NCBI GenBank assembly: GCA_963277665.1
Contig: OY728122.1
Coordinates: 1,543,694,868 to 1,543,758,867, forward strand
DNA from: Viscum album
Taxonomy: Eukaryota; Streptophyta; Magnoliopsida; Santalales; Viscaceae
Direction of reading: 5' to 3'
Length of the DNA stretch: 64,000 bases
In this document: positions 1 to 11,456 of the stretch, one piece after another
Layout: every line of letters begins with the position of its first letter
Position numbering within the stretch: the first letter of the stretch is position 1
Program-made: the position numbers and the translations under genes
The notes under the pieces: generated by a model
Told to the model about the DNA's origin: nothing
Database searches by the model: none
What the model saw: only the letters and a program-made list of their open reading frames with translations

Positions 1-1959
1 AAGAACAATAAAATTTAGTTAATTTATACTTTCTTATGAACCTTTTTCAAGTATATTATTACATTTATATCACTAATTCCATTGAAATGACAATCAAATA
101 ATTATTCAAGTTCATATCGGTGGTTTTTTTGATGTTCAGTATCTGAGTCAAAAATGAACATGTCATAATTACAAATTGTCCACGTGGTCAAAATTCTATT
201 ATCTCAAGAATTATATTAATGATCTAGATATCATATATATCTTATAAATCCAGTATATATGCATTTATAATTTTCCATAAAATTTTGAGATATGAAAGGA
301 AATTCACCATTCATGGAGACGGTAAGCCATACATACGCCTGAACGCTACTTTCATTTATATTTCATATTTAAAGAAATGAAAACATAAAGATACCTTGGT
401 ATATTATAATTCTAGTATAATATAATTTTTTATATATGTTACGTCAGATCATTAATTACATAATTTATACATTCCATGTATAGAATGAATGAGTCATGTC
501 ACATTGAGGGGCGGTAGTCCGCACTTTCTCAAATGAAATTATCATATTTATGAAACATGAAATGCATAGAAGGATGTAATAAATGATAATTAAAAAAGAA
601 TAAAGATAAAATTAATATCATATAATTAATATATAAATATATTTCCATCATAATGGCCACCATAAGAGGTTGTAGGAGAAGATTGAACATTCATCATTTC
701 GTTAGAGAGTAGTTCCCCATCCCGAGAAACAATATATCCTAAACCAATTTGATGTCAGAAATATTTTCTGATTTATAATGACTACTTATAGCTAAATATA
801 TAACTTATAAAACTCCATATAAAAATTGTTTGGAAAAAAAATTGTTGTTTAGGTTATATTTTCCTAAACATTAAATTAAAAGTAATTAAATGTCACATTC
901 ACATGCAAGTTGCTCCATGGGGTCCTAAAATCTACTCAAGGATGCCCATGGTTGAAAATATCTCATCCAATAGGGTTAGGATATGTTTTATGGAAATTTA
1001 ATGTTATTATAATATTATTTTCTACCCTTATTTACCTGATTTTCCCTTTATACATGGTAAATAAAATAATTACTAAAGTTAGTATTCATAAAGTGTAAAA
1101 ATAAATTTTGCATATTTACACAAATTGGTCCTCCTGATTCACAATATTGAATCCATTTTTCCAAATTCAAAATACATAAATTAAAAAAATTAATTTAAAC
1201 TTAATTTCTGCTGTTATAACCAAAAAACATGTTTTTACGAAGTAAAAACTTCGAAAAGATTGACACGTGTTTATGTGAAATTTCAAACTGAAATTACTTA
1301 TAATGTAAAAACTCATATTATTTGTTAAAAATATAATCCAATTACACTTTAAAACCAATAAAAGTACAATATAACTATTTTAGTAATTTAGATGAAAAGG
1401 TAGTTTTGAATTAAAAAGCAGTATATTTCACTATTCATTAAAAAATGTACTTGATTTGAGAAATACCAAAATTTCATCCAAAGTAAATGTTGATGTTATG
1501 AAAAAAAATAAGAATATTATTTTGTCAAATAGAATATATAAAAGTAGAAAAAACTATATTTAAAAAGGGTTCACCATTAAAAGGTGGTAAATTGACATTT
1601 TAAAACATATTAAAGTATTTCATGCTTAAAATCATATTCATTATTTTTTAAAACCTAAAAAATATTCAGTAATTGTAATGACATTTAACAAACCTGTATA
1701 ATCATATTTTTGTTAGTTTTTCTCATTCCTGGTAGTACAAAAAATATGAATTAACTACCATTTAAAATAATAATATAATTATATTATTTTTTGGTATAAC
1801 TCAATGTTGTGTGCAATGTATGATTTGAAAGAAACCTGTTGTTTCTTATTGGGCATGATATCAGGAAAATAATCACCTTTAATGTAAATATATTATGTTA
1901 TTCATTAATATTAATAGAAAATAAAAAATTATTATTCTATAAATACTCGAGTCGTTACG
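1..1959 (-). repeat. Element A 3' LTR (partial)
   Basis: The minus-strand LTR begins at 1959, directly after the polypurine tract, with CGTAACGACTCGAG. The 5' LTR starts TGTAATGACCCAGG, so the terminal TG has mutated to CG here. The segment aligns colinearly with 8624 down to about 5690; roughly 1.1 kb of the LTR lies beyond the window start. It retains two hairpin modules at 298-364 and 498-536. Confidence 0.85.
298..536 (-). other. Leader hairpin modules in element A 3' LTR
   Basis: Two modules on the minus strand. At 536-498 the arms TCATTTGAG and TCAATGTGA flank a 20-nt loop ending GGACTACCGCCCC. At 364-298 arms of the type GCGTTCA and TGAATGG flank a 22-nt loop, CGTATGTATG followed by GCTTACCGTCTC. 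The outer arms carry AAATGAAA-like and TTTCC-like sequence. Same order and spacing as in A's 5' LTR and in element D. Presence is seen directly; an RNA role is inference. Confidence 0.6.
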
Positions 1960-1974
1960 TCCTTCCCCCCTTTT
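1960..1974 (-). other. Polypurine tract of element A
   Basis: The minus strand reads AAAAGGGGGGAAGGA directly before the 3' LTR start. It is identical to the tract of element D at 58914-58928. This is the expected position for plus-strand DNA priming. Confidence 0.85.
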
Positions 1975-3847
1975 GGAAATTATTTCCTTGTAATTTTAAA
2001 ATTGAGCTTGGAAACTTCATTGAATGTACCACATCAGAAAAAGAGTCAATAAAATAGTCACTTTAAAAGAAATAAATAGACGTACAAAGGCCACCTGAGA
2101 TAACCCGTACTAGAGGTCCATGTAGGAAAACATGGATATGGAAGAGAAAACAAACCATGATGTTCAGATTGAGAGTAATAAAAAACATGATAAAGAGAAC
2201 GTCAAATTCCAGAAAATCAAAAACATGTAATAGGTTAAATGGTCTTTGATTACCCAGTAGGAAAAGTGAAAAGACAATGTTTTATTTTAAGATACTTTTT
2301 ATAAATTTTCAGAATTTATTTATGATATTGATGAAGAACATTAGGAGATATACATAATTTTCAAGTATAGTTTCATACATTAATAAATTTATACCAAAAA
2401 CTCATATTTTCTCTAAACGATGTGTATTAAAGATGGCTTGGTCACACCTGAAGCTCTAGAATCAACATCAAGATAATCATAATATCCATAAATGATGAAC
2501 ATTATATTTCCCTTGTCTTTAGACATTAACCAAAACCCAAATGGATAGTACAAGATCCAATTATCCCAACGAAGTATAATTTTTTATAGAAAAAAATACT
2601 ACTCTTCCTCTCAAAAGTTAAACAAAAAATACCAAAAGTTCAATAAATACTATTCAATATACAGTTTTCCTTATAAATATTTAAAATAATCCAAAATAAT
2701 ATTGAAACCTAAAAATCAGAAGAATTTGATCACATAGTCTTCCAAAAAAATCATAACAATAATCTCTAAATAACATCAAATACTCTTAAAGTCTCATACT
2801 AAAAAGCAATTAACCTAATCACATATTCTCCAATATAGGTTAATCATTTCTGTAAATTACCTGAATCACTATCTTCCCATACTAAAAACATATATTCCTC
2901 CAATATAAAATTTCATCCATTACTCAACAAATGAAATATCATAGTATTATATTTTTATTTGGTATAATTTTTTCCCAAAAGAGATAATGTGTTCCAAAAT
3001 AACATTTATCACTTAATCACCAAGTCATATTCCTATACTAATGATATCCATTTTATAAAACATAATTTACTAAAATCATATTATTCTTATTCCATAAGTC
3101 CATTTAACTAAAAAGAATAAGTCATACTTACCATGGACTTCACGTAGGCCAGTGCTAGGCGATGTGCCCTGTCTGCCTTTAGTTGTGGGTTTGATTCCCA
3201 TAGACTTGCTGGACATGAGGGATTTTCACCCATCTTGAGGGTTTTTCTTTTTCTAAAACCAAATTATTCTTACAAAATTCATAAAAAACAATAAAACTTT
3301 GTCAGAAAAAAACCACAAAATTATTTATCCTAAAATGTTATCTCAGACCTCACATTTTCATCCCAAAAACTAATAACCTATAATTTCCTCAAATTCAGGG
3401 ATTATATAAATAAAAATGGTTCTATATAAATATAACCATAAAAGAAAATATAATACTTCCTCAAATATAATTTTCAAATAACAAAATTCATGGTTCCACA
3501 TAAAAGAGAAAAGTCTTCCAACATAATCCCATCGTTAAAAAGTATTAGTACTTTTTAACATTTCATCCCCTAGATATCTAACACAACTCTCAAATATCTA
3601 AAATGTAGACATATTAACCATCCAACATTCTTCATGATACCTTAAAAAAAATTATAATTTTCCTGTAATCCTTTTTTTACAAACAAAATCATGAATCATA
3701 TCCTACGATTCAATTATATGAAAACATCAACAATGAAATAATCTATACCTTTCATAGGTTATTTACAGATTCCTCATCCTCAATTGGAATGGAATTTGGA
3801 ATTGGTAAAAATATATTTGTGTGGTCCTGTAGATCCCATTCCGGAAC
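1975..3847 (-). other. Decayed interior of element A, no coding domain recognised
   Basis: AT-rich sequence between the polypurine tract and the gag remnant. I find no RT, RNase H or integrase motif on either strand, and no open frame of note. A tRNA-like SINE sits at 3131-3260. With the gag segment, the whole interior is about 2.6 kb against about 4.65 kb in element D, so the pol region appears deleted rather than merely mutated. Confidence 0.6.
3131..3260 (+). mobile_element. tRNA-derived SINE-like insertion (antisense to element A)
   Basis: On the plus strand, an A-box-like TAGGCCAGTGC near 3145 is followed about 40 bases later by a B-box-like GGTTTGATTCCC near 3188, the spacing of an internal Pol III promoter. 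The segment ends in a T-rich tail (about 3240-3252). A second copy, also antisense to its host element, lies in element C at 20825-20959. Shared words include GTAGGCCAGTG and GGGTTYGATTCCCA. It does not fold as a complete tRNA, so I call it SINE-like rather than a tRNA gene. Confidence 0.55.
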
Positions 3848-4035
3848 CTTCTTCGTAGGACATATATTTGTGTAATCTCCATGCACACAGCATTTAAAAC
3901 AGTCAATTGATCCCTGAACATCCTTCCTTTTCCTTGTTTCAACTGGAAGCTTCCTTTTTCATGGTAGATTATTCATTTATGACCTTCGTTACCACATCTA
4001 TAACATCTCCACACCCTTTTGAAGAATTTTCCTAG
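3848..4035 (-). pseudogene. gag zinc-knuckle remnant of element A
   Basis: Reverse-strand translation shows two decayed CX2CX4HX4C nucleocapsid knuckles in different frames. The first reads CYRCGNEGHK and then a stop, with the final Cys codon changed to Tyr. The second reads CFKCCVHGDYTNIC, with the His position changed to Asp. Both match the Gag nucleocapsid of Tekay/Del elements and correspond to the knuckles seen in elements C and D. The upstream capsid region is not recognisable. No functional product is expected. Confidence 0.6.
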
Positions 4036-4522
4036 GTGTTTCATTCAACATCCACGAAACAAAGGTATTTTAATATACTTACCTTTATGACAATAACCTG
4101 ATCTTCCAATCAGATTTGTTTCTCGCATATATGATTAATTAGAAAGATCCCCAAGGGTCTAGTGGTCAATCATGACTCTAGAGTGTTGGTACATAATAAC
4201 CAAAAGATTTCTAATTAGAGCTCCCATTTGATTCGGTTTCTCATTAAAAAAATTGGCACAGTTTCTATCACATCCATTCATACTTTAGTGCCCACTAGAT
4301 CCATCCATTTAGTAAAACCAAAAAGGTCAGTCTGATAATCTTAGTAAAATCATCATATACTGTATTATGATGAGGGTAAACATTAAGATATTTTTATCCA
4401 TTATATCTTAAACTTATTCAATTTATCTAAAATATCTATGAATCCGTCTAATATGATAACCATTATGGTTATGCCAGTTATGATTATCTAACACCCTGTC
4501 ATCTATAGTTATCTAAACTAAC

Positions 4523-4534
4523 CTCTCATACCAA
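4523..4534 (-). other. Primer binding site of element A (tRNA-iMet type)
   Basis: The minus strand reads GTTGGTATGAGAGG immediately after the 5' LTR end, close to the TGGTATCAGAGC complement of initiator tRNA-Met used by chromoviruses; the central C is changed to G. The context GGCCTTATAGTTGGTAT is shared with element D. Confidence 0.8.
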
Positions 4535-4795
4535 CTATAAGGCCCTAAACAAAAACATTATATAATCTTTAAATAAGATAATAATTCAAATTTATGATCT
4601 TTTCAGGTTTAGAGATTTAGATAATTTGGTCATAACTTTTATATAACAACTTTAAAATTATAAGTAGACACTTCTACTCACTATCCATTTTTTTCGTAAA
4701 ACAAAAACTCTTTAAAAAGATAAATTTTTAGTTCCATGATTTAAACAAAATTAATTTTCCTTGATCCCATCATTTTCCCTATTAATCTTTAGGTC

Positions 4796-5640
4796 CTATA
4801 AAAGATATTTCAAAACATGGGATGAGAAAAAAAAGCTCTCTAAGGGATACATAAATAAGGAAAACTATTTGTTTTTCAAAATAACAAGTAAACCATGAAT
4901 ACATTATCATAAAGTAATTAGTCTCACATTTAAGATGTAGAAAAAAGTCTTCAGTAAATATAAACTCATTTATTACCATTTTTGAACCTAAATACTACCG
5001 TAAAACCCATTGAAAGCAAAATATAGCATATAAAGGTAACATGGGACACAAACATACTTAAATGGAATAACCTTACGGTCGACTTCCACATATATCACTA
5101 AATGGAATAGCCATACAGACGACTTCCATACCCAATTCATTGGAGGTTATAACGTAACCACTCATCCTTGGTTTACCATATAACCACCCATAATTTGGTT
5201 TATAATGTAACCACCTGTCAAATTTCCATTTTCAATTACATAATCATATCTCATAAAAAATTGCCGATATCAACATTTCAGTAATAACATTTAATTTGAA
5301 ATCAAAAGATATAATTTCAAGATATTGAAATACTCAATCCATTCCAAAAAATTATTTTGAATACAAAAACACCCTAAAAGAGAATATGGGATTTATTTTC
5401 ATTTTAAAATCATTAAGTCTTATAGAGGAATCATAATAACGATTACGGTGGCAGAGAGGTCATTGTTGCCACATACATTAAAGACATTCCTTTATTCTAT
5501 TAGAAAAATGATTCATAAAAAAATATTCCCTATGAATGAAAGTAAATTTCAAATCGTTTTATAATACATTGTATAAAATAAGGTGGAATATATTATCAAA
5601 ATATTCCTCAATGAAAGGATATTGAGATGATGTCCCTTAC
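4796..5640 (-). other. Candidate leader intron in element A 5' LTR
   Basis: On the minus strand ACAAG is followed by GTAAGGGA, a near-consensus plant 5' splice site. About 845 nt later a pyrimidine-rich run ends TTTTATAG before GACC. Donor and acceptor have the same position and spacing as in element D (about 840 nt). Splicing is inferred from conservation only. Confidence 0.45.
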
Positions 5641-5973
5641 CTTGTGTCTGACTAGTCTTGTTCTTTCTTTATCTCCTGTATTAATTAACATAATTTAATT
5701 TCTACTTTCTTCAGAACCATTTTCATGTTTATTATTATTTTTATATAATGTAATACATTTCTATATCAATTATATAATTGTTCATGTTCATATCAGTCAT
5801 TTTGTCGATGTTCGGTACATAAGTCAAAAATGAACTTGTTATAATTACAAATTGTTCATGTGGTCAAAATTACATTACCTCCAAAATGATATTCATGATT
5901 TAGATATCATATATATAATATATATATATCTTCTATATATTTATTTATAATATTCTATTACATTTTTATATAA

Positions 5974-6222
5974 GAAATGAAATGCACAATTCATGGAGAT
6001 GGTAAGTCGTACGTACACTTGAATGCTACTTTAATTTCTATTTCATATTTAAAGGAATGTAAAATTAATGATACAAAGGAATATTATAATTCCATTATAA
6101 TATAATTTTTTATATATGTTACATAATTTCATTAATTTCATCCTTTATATGTTCAATTTATAGCGAGGATGAGTCATATCACTTTGAGGGGGTGGTAGTC
6201 CAAACATCCTCAAATGAAATTA
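5974..6222 (-). other. Leader hairpin modules in element A 5' LTR
   Basis: Module 0 (6222-6178): arms TCATTTGAG and CTCAAAGTGA pair, around a 20-nt loop ending GGACTACCACCCC. Module 2 (6045-5974): arms GCATTCA and TGAATTGTGC pair, around a 22-nt loop, TGTACGTACG followed by ACTTACCATCTC. Compared with element D, A lacks the middle module. Both modules lie 500-800 nt downstream of the TATA box, inside the predicted RNA leader. Confidence 0.6.
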
Positions 6223-6749
6223 TCTTATTTATACAACATGAAAAGCATAAAGGTGTATTCTAAATGTTAATTAAAAAAACATTGAGATAAAAAAAATATC
6301 ATATATATTTTATATAATTAAATTTTTTTCATAATGGCCCCCATATTAGTGCGTATGAGAATATTGAACAATCATCGTTTCGTTAGACAGTAGTTCACCG
6401 TACACAGAAACAATACGTTCTATACCCATTAGACGAAGGCGTGTGTAAGTGTAGTTAGAATATTTCTCATAAAAAAACTAGTATATTGAGGATACTACAA
6501 TTTTTATCTATAATAATAATAATAATATCATATGGAGTAGAGAAGAAAATAATGGAAGGAAACTTGAGAGACGACGTTACCTCAAATCAATTAACTCCTT
6601 TTGATTTAAGAAAAAAGGCATTTTTGAATTTCCTTCTGCCCAAGGTAAGGCTTATAGAAGTAGGAGAGGGATATTGGGGGATTATTTGGTCTGAATTTTG
6701 ATGAGTTTATGGGTATTGAGTGTTGTGTGTAAGGGTTAGAGTTGGTGGC

Positions 6750-6757
6750 CTTTTATA
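6750..6757 (-). promoter_or_regulatory. TATA box of element A 5' LTR
   Basis: The minus strand reads CTCTTATAAAAGGCC, a canonical plant TATA box. It matches the position and surroundings of the element C TATA box and would start transcription about 30 nt downstream. Confidence 0.7.
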
Positions 6758-8624
6758 AGAGGGAGGAGGGGAACTTTATGAATGATTTGAAAGATTATTT
6801 TATTATAAAATGAGTATCAATTATCAAAAGGTAAAAAACCCATTTAATTTTAAAATTAGATGAATATTGTTCTAAATACTCTAATTAAATGGGTTTTAGA
6901 TAATATTTGGTTACAAATTTAACCATATCATTTAGCTTTAACCCTTAGTCCACTAATTTAACTATTACAATGTCTTCATGTATATTCATACTATATAGTT
7001 AATAAAATTAATATAAAATTATATTAGAACCTAAAGTGGTCCATTATTGTCATATTAAACCTTATTTAAGACATTTGGCAGAATATTAGATTTTTTGTAC
7101 TATTATATCATTTAATAAAATAATATTTGTTTTAAAAACACATTTATTTCATTTTTTGTAATATTCATATCATGACTTTTTAAAAATACATTACTACTTG
7201 ATTCTTTCAAAAAAAACATCATCAATTATGATATAAAAATTCATAAATATCCCAAAATATGTATGACAAAAAAATATTCAATATAAATTTATTTTAATTT
7301 TTAAAATCTCATTTATTTAAATCATTCATTAATAAGGTAATCACTACATCACCATTGTCTCATAAATAAATTTATTTATTTAATCTCTAAATTTTATAAA
7401 TAAAATACCAAGATGTAGGAAATATTATTATATTTATAATGAATATTTATAGTCTAAATGATAACATATATAACCCCATATAAAATTTTGTTTTACTAGA
7501 AGATACATATTTAGTTTATATTTTCCATAGGTTTAAGTTAAAAGTAATTAAATGCCATTTTCACACACATGTGGATCCATGGTGTCCTAAAATAGACCCA
7601 AGGGTTTCCATCATAAGAAATATCTAATCCACTATAGTTAGGACATGTGTTTGGGTAATTTAATATTATTATAATATTATTTTTACCGTTATTTACTAGA
7701 TTTACCCTTTAATTAACCATGGAAAATAAAACAATTTCTAATGTTACTTTGCATAAAGTATAAAATTAAAAGGTTATTATTTACCCAGTTTTGACCTCCT
7801 GATTCCAAATATTGTATCTATTTTTCGAAATTAAAAACACTTATATTTCAGAAATTAAATTAAAATTAATACCTGTTGACAAAAACCAAAAGCGTATGTT
7901 TAAGAAGTAAAAATTTCCAAAAGATTAACATATTTCTATGTCAAATTTAAAATTGAAATTACTTCTAATGACAAAAATTGGATTAAATGATAAAATTATA
8001 ATCCAATTAAACATTAAAAACAATTAAAAGTTTAATCTAAATATATAAATAAATTATATGAAAAGTCAGTTTTGAATTAAAATGTGGTATTTTCACTATT
8101 CATTAGAAAATGAACTTTATCAGAAAATACCAAAATTTCATCCAAAGAAAATTTGGATGTTTTTATTCTAAGGAAGAATTTTATTTTTTAAATAAAAAAT
8201 ATAAAATTGGAAGAAACTATATTTGAAAAGGGTTCCCCCTCAAAAGGCGTTAAATTGAGCTTTTAAAGAATATTAAAGTATTTCATTTATAAAATTGTAT
8301 TCATTACCATTTTAGACCTCTAAAAATTATCAGATAAATGTAAAGCCATTTAACAAACATGTATAATCATACTGTATTTTGTTCTCTTCCTTCTCGCCAA
8401 TACAATGTCTAGGCATTAACTACCATTTAATATAATAATAATATTATATTAGTCTTCGACATAAATCAATATTGTGTGCAATGTAAGATGTAAAATAAAC
8501 CCATTTTTGTGGGTTGAGTACAATATCGGAAAAAGAATCCCCTTTAATGTAAAAATAATTTCTTATTCATAAATAATAATATCAAATAAAAAAGTGTTAT
8601 TCTATAAATACCTGGGTCATTACA

Positions 8625-9110
8625 TGTAGAGGCGTCCCAAGCCCTCTATCGTTCCCTACTCCCGGGTGGGTAGAAAGTGAGCCTACATGGTGAGTTAGTC
8701 AATGATCACCCAGATAGAATCATGGACCCCAGATGTGTGTGGTAGCATCTTCACAAAGTCCAAGGATATACCATCCCATTTCCATTCTGGTACCTCATGT
8801 TGTTGTGGCAAGCCTGCTGGGAGCTAAAGCTCGGCCTTCACTTGCGGACAAGTGATGCATCATGAAATAAACTCTGCCACCTCTTTATTCATCCCTAGCC
8901 CACAATACTAATGTCGAAGGTCCTGATATATCTTCTCCACAACATGATGTACCTCCAAATAGAAAGTATGGAACTTCCTTAGCACCTCCTCCTATAATTC
9001 CAGAGGTACTACAATGCCTCTTTAAGAAAGGATGATCTGATTACCACCTATCAAAAATCCATTCATAGCGTGTCCTAAAGATAAATGTGCACGTAGGGCC
9101 TCACAGTGAA
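8625..9110 (-). pseudogene. Integrase remnant of element B
   Basis: Reverse translation gives an HHCC-type zinc region, with ISCCITCPQVKAE at its end, then PEWKWDGISLDFVKMLP. This retains the first catalytic Asp in LDF. Next comes SIWVIID, a stop, and AHFLPTR. The frame carries several stops. The sequence ends at the junction with A, before the second catalytic Asp and the Glu. The domain style fits chromovirus integrases (Tekay/Del and relatives). Confidence 0.75.
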
Positions 9111-9502
9111 CATCCACAAGTTGTGCCTCCCTAACTCACTGTAAAAGTGTAGGAGTGACAGTCATAGACTGGTGGTAAGTTGTGCTATCACTATCCATGA
9201 AGGATATCTGTATCGCAGCTAGCTGCTCTGTCGCTCCACTCAGAAGCTATAAACCAGACCTCTAACATAGTGTGTTTTCCACCACGTTCCCCGTCCCAGT
9301 ATAATAGACTATTTCAATGTCATATTCCAAGAGTAACTCCATCCAACACTGGTGTCTAAACTACTGAAAAGTGTATGGGCACCATTCCACCATCATAAAT
9401 GGCTACCCCCATTAACTGATTGATGTTCCCATCAACCCTTTGGTAGTGGATACTCATTCTCTAGGGCCACTTGGTTAAGGTGATAGTAATCCACCCATCA
9501 CC
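9111..9502 (-). pseudogene. RNase H end plus truncated RT of element B
   Basis: Reverse reading gives an RT piece (DYYHLNQVALENEYPLP, matching the usual DYRxLNxVTxKNxYPLP motif) and, only about 60-80 bases later, the RNase H carboxy end (HQCWMELLLEYDIEIVYY, then GNVVENTL where VADALS is usual). The RT core with the YxDD motif and most of RNase H are missing between them, so a deletion of several hundred bases is inferred. The last RNase H catalytic Asp appears changed (VEN for VAD). Confidence 0.6.
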
Positions 9503-9706
9503 TCAAACACTGGGTCTTACTAAGCCATTCACCTCCAAGTCCCCCAACTGTAATCTCAGCTCCCGAAGCTCCACAGGAGCCATCCGATATGCATGTATAG
9601 ATATCAGTTCCTTCCATAGGTACAAGTAAATGAGGAAGTCCCTATCCTTATGGGGAGGTAATCCTGGAATCATGTTTTGAATGAATTTGACTACACTCAA
9701 CCACAA
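9503..9706 (-). pseudogene. RT amino-terminal segment of element B
   Basis: A 67-codon open frame contains IPGLPPHKDRDFLIYL, a stretch of the type ISIHAYRMAPVELREL, then a run ending GLVRPSV. This is the protease-RT linker and RT start of Ty3/gypsy elements, usually followed by [15 protein letters not shown], which is absent here. The frame is a fragment, not a gene. Confidence 0.7.
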
Positions 9707-11445
9707 TTGTTGGGAATTAAAAACTCAAAGCACCTACGACCACGAGGGTATGGCTGTCTGACTCAAGAGTGTTTAGATTTACCCTCCATTGAAAGTGTTT
9801 ATATATTGCTTCCTGGGTTTCCATTTTCACCGACTGAGGATAACCCCACTCCAATGCTACAGATATACCACATTCTTTTTACTAAAACAGCAAATATGAG
9901 CATGAACTATGGATGACCAGTCCATACCCAAACTAAGGTCCTAAGGCTTCGACTCTGCCACCAAGAGGTTCCAATTGAAAGTCTCATCTCAATGGCCAAA
10001 TCACAATGTCTCCATAAGTTTTATTATTGAGTCTCATCCCACAAGTATCTCCAGATGTAAGGTTCAATTCTACAATTTAACTGAAAAATCTAGGTCTTGA
10101 ATAAGATTCATGAGGAGAAGGAATGATTAGTTCCTATGTCTATTGATACATAAGTTATTAGTAGTCACAAAACATCCCTCAAATCATTCCTGGATCACTT
10201 TGGTTAGACTCCTTGACCATATGGAGCTACTCCCTTCCCATGTCCCCCAGCTCCCAGAGCCCCGTGGGTACCACATTGGGGTGGTGGTTATAACATGTCC
10301 AAATCTATACCAAATCCTACTACTCTCTTAACTCATATTCTATGTCTATTACTTGAAAATTTATTTTTCCCTATCACTTTATCTTCCCAAAAAAATTTAC
10401 ACATCCAAGTCTCTGAGACTGAGGTCCGTTTCCCACATTCCCACTACTAACATTGACTGGATTTATCTGCTTAGCCAAAGAAATTTTTAAAAAAATTGTT
10501 CTCTCTAGAACCCTAATAAATGTAATTATGCACAAAATAATAGTGGTGGATCAGATGTCCATAAACACATATCTCTAAGAGGTCTGATCCCTGATGCACT
10601 AGTCGTATCTTATTCATCGAGTACCTAGAATGGTCTGTACAACATGATGAATACGTAGCTATTGACATTTCATCCTATCAAATCTTTAGAAGCTCTTGGA
10701 AACACATAAATATTAGATTTTTTATGTCAAGAGACTCCTTCTCTGAGAGAGGTACTAATGCTATTTCTATGGAAAAGTCACCTCATCATAAGATCGAGGT
10801 AATCTAAATCATGTAATCACCTTTCTGAGCCATGTAGAAGGCTCACTGCAAGGACCACCATCAGTTCTAATTGTTCCCTGGATAGATGGAAATTAGGTCA
10901 CCACATCCATCCAGTCCTTAGCTTCCCATGAGTTTAGATCTCCTCAGAAACTAAAAAATATCTGTTGTTGAAACTCCTGTAAGGCACTAATCCTACATGT
11001 GTCCTCTACTAGTAGCATCGGTAGTAACTGCTGACCAACATGCAATGGTATTTCTATCACACAACTTGAAGGTACCATATCAGGAAACAATCCTTATTTT
11101 GATTCATCATCACTCTGTGGACCATCCTTATAGTCACACAATGGAATCCTTGATGGTTGTATATGTGGAGGCATCTTGAAAAATAATCAAGATTAACCAT
11201 AGTCAATAAGTTATACCTCATGTGCTGACACAAAAGCGATCAAGGAGAAAAAAATTCCAAAACACATTAAATTAGTGTTTATGTGCACTGATTTGAAAAA
11301 AAGAATTTAGGGTCCAAGAGTATGGATACATAGGCCACCACATCAACACTGGACTCCCTGGACTAAAAGCTGAACTGAATACACTAAACACTATTTCCCC
11401 CATCGCAAATATAGATACTTAGTTCTTCTGGTAGAACTAACCACC
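9707..11445 (-). pseudogene. gag/protease region remnants of element B
   Basis: The region between primer site and RT, with many stops. Around 10960-10780 the reverse strand encodes fragments such as EAKDWM and EQLELMVVLAVSLLHG, reminiscent of the capsid segment of plant gypsy Gag. No intact knuckle or protease DSG motif is visible. Short plus-strand open frames here look incidental. Confidence 0.45.
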
Positions 11446-11456
11446 CTTTGATACCA
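11446..11456 (-). other. Primer binding site of element B
   Basis: The minus strand reads GTGGTATCAAAGGGTGG, close to the initiator tRNA-Met complement. It marks the 5' LTR/interior boundary of B and fixes its orientation. Confidence 0.7.

Larger units (their letters stand above)
1..8624 (-). mobile_element. Element A: gag-only Ty3/gypsy LTR retrotransposon, cut by window start
   Basis: Read on the minus strand: a 4.09 kb 5' LTR (8624 to 4536), a tRNA-iMet-type primer site, about 2.6 kb of decayed interior, a polypurine tract (1974 to 1960), then a 3' LTR from 1959 running out of the window. The two LTRs align along their length; for example window bases 1-240 match about 5690-5930. The interior shows only zinc-knuckle gag traces, with no RT or integrase motifs. 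The LTRs also align well with those of element D, and the 15-nt polypurine tract is identical to D's, so A looks like a non-autonomous relative of D. The 5' LTR abuts truncated integrase sequence of element B at 8625, so A probably inserted into B. The target duplication cannot be tested because the other end is outside the window. Confidence 0.85.
4536..8624 (-). repeat. Element A 5' LTR
   Basis: About 4089 bp, beginning TGTAATGACCCAGG (8624 downward) and ending CCTTATA at 4536 before the primer site. Like D, it ends in TA rather than CA. Contents in transcription order: TATA box at 6757-6750, hairpin modules at 6222-6178 and 6045-5974, candidate splice donor at 5640, candidate acceptor at 4796. 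It aligns with the LTRs of D over most of its length. Confidence 0.85.
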
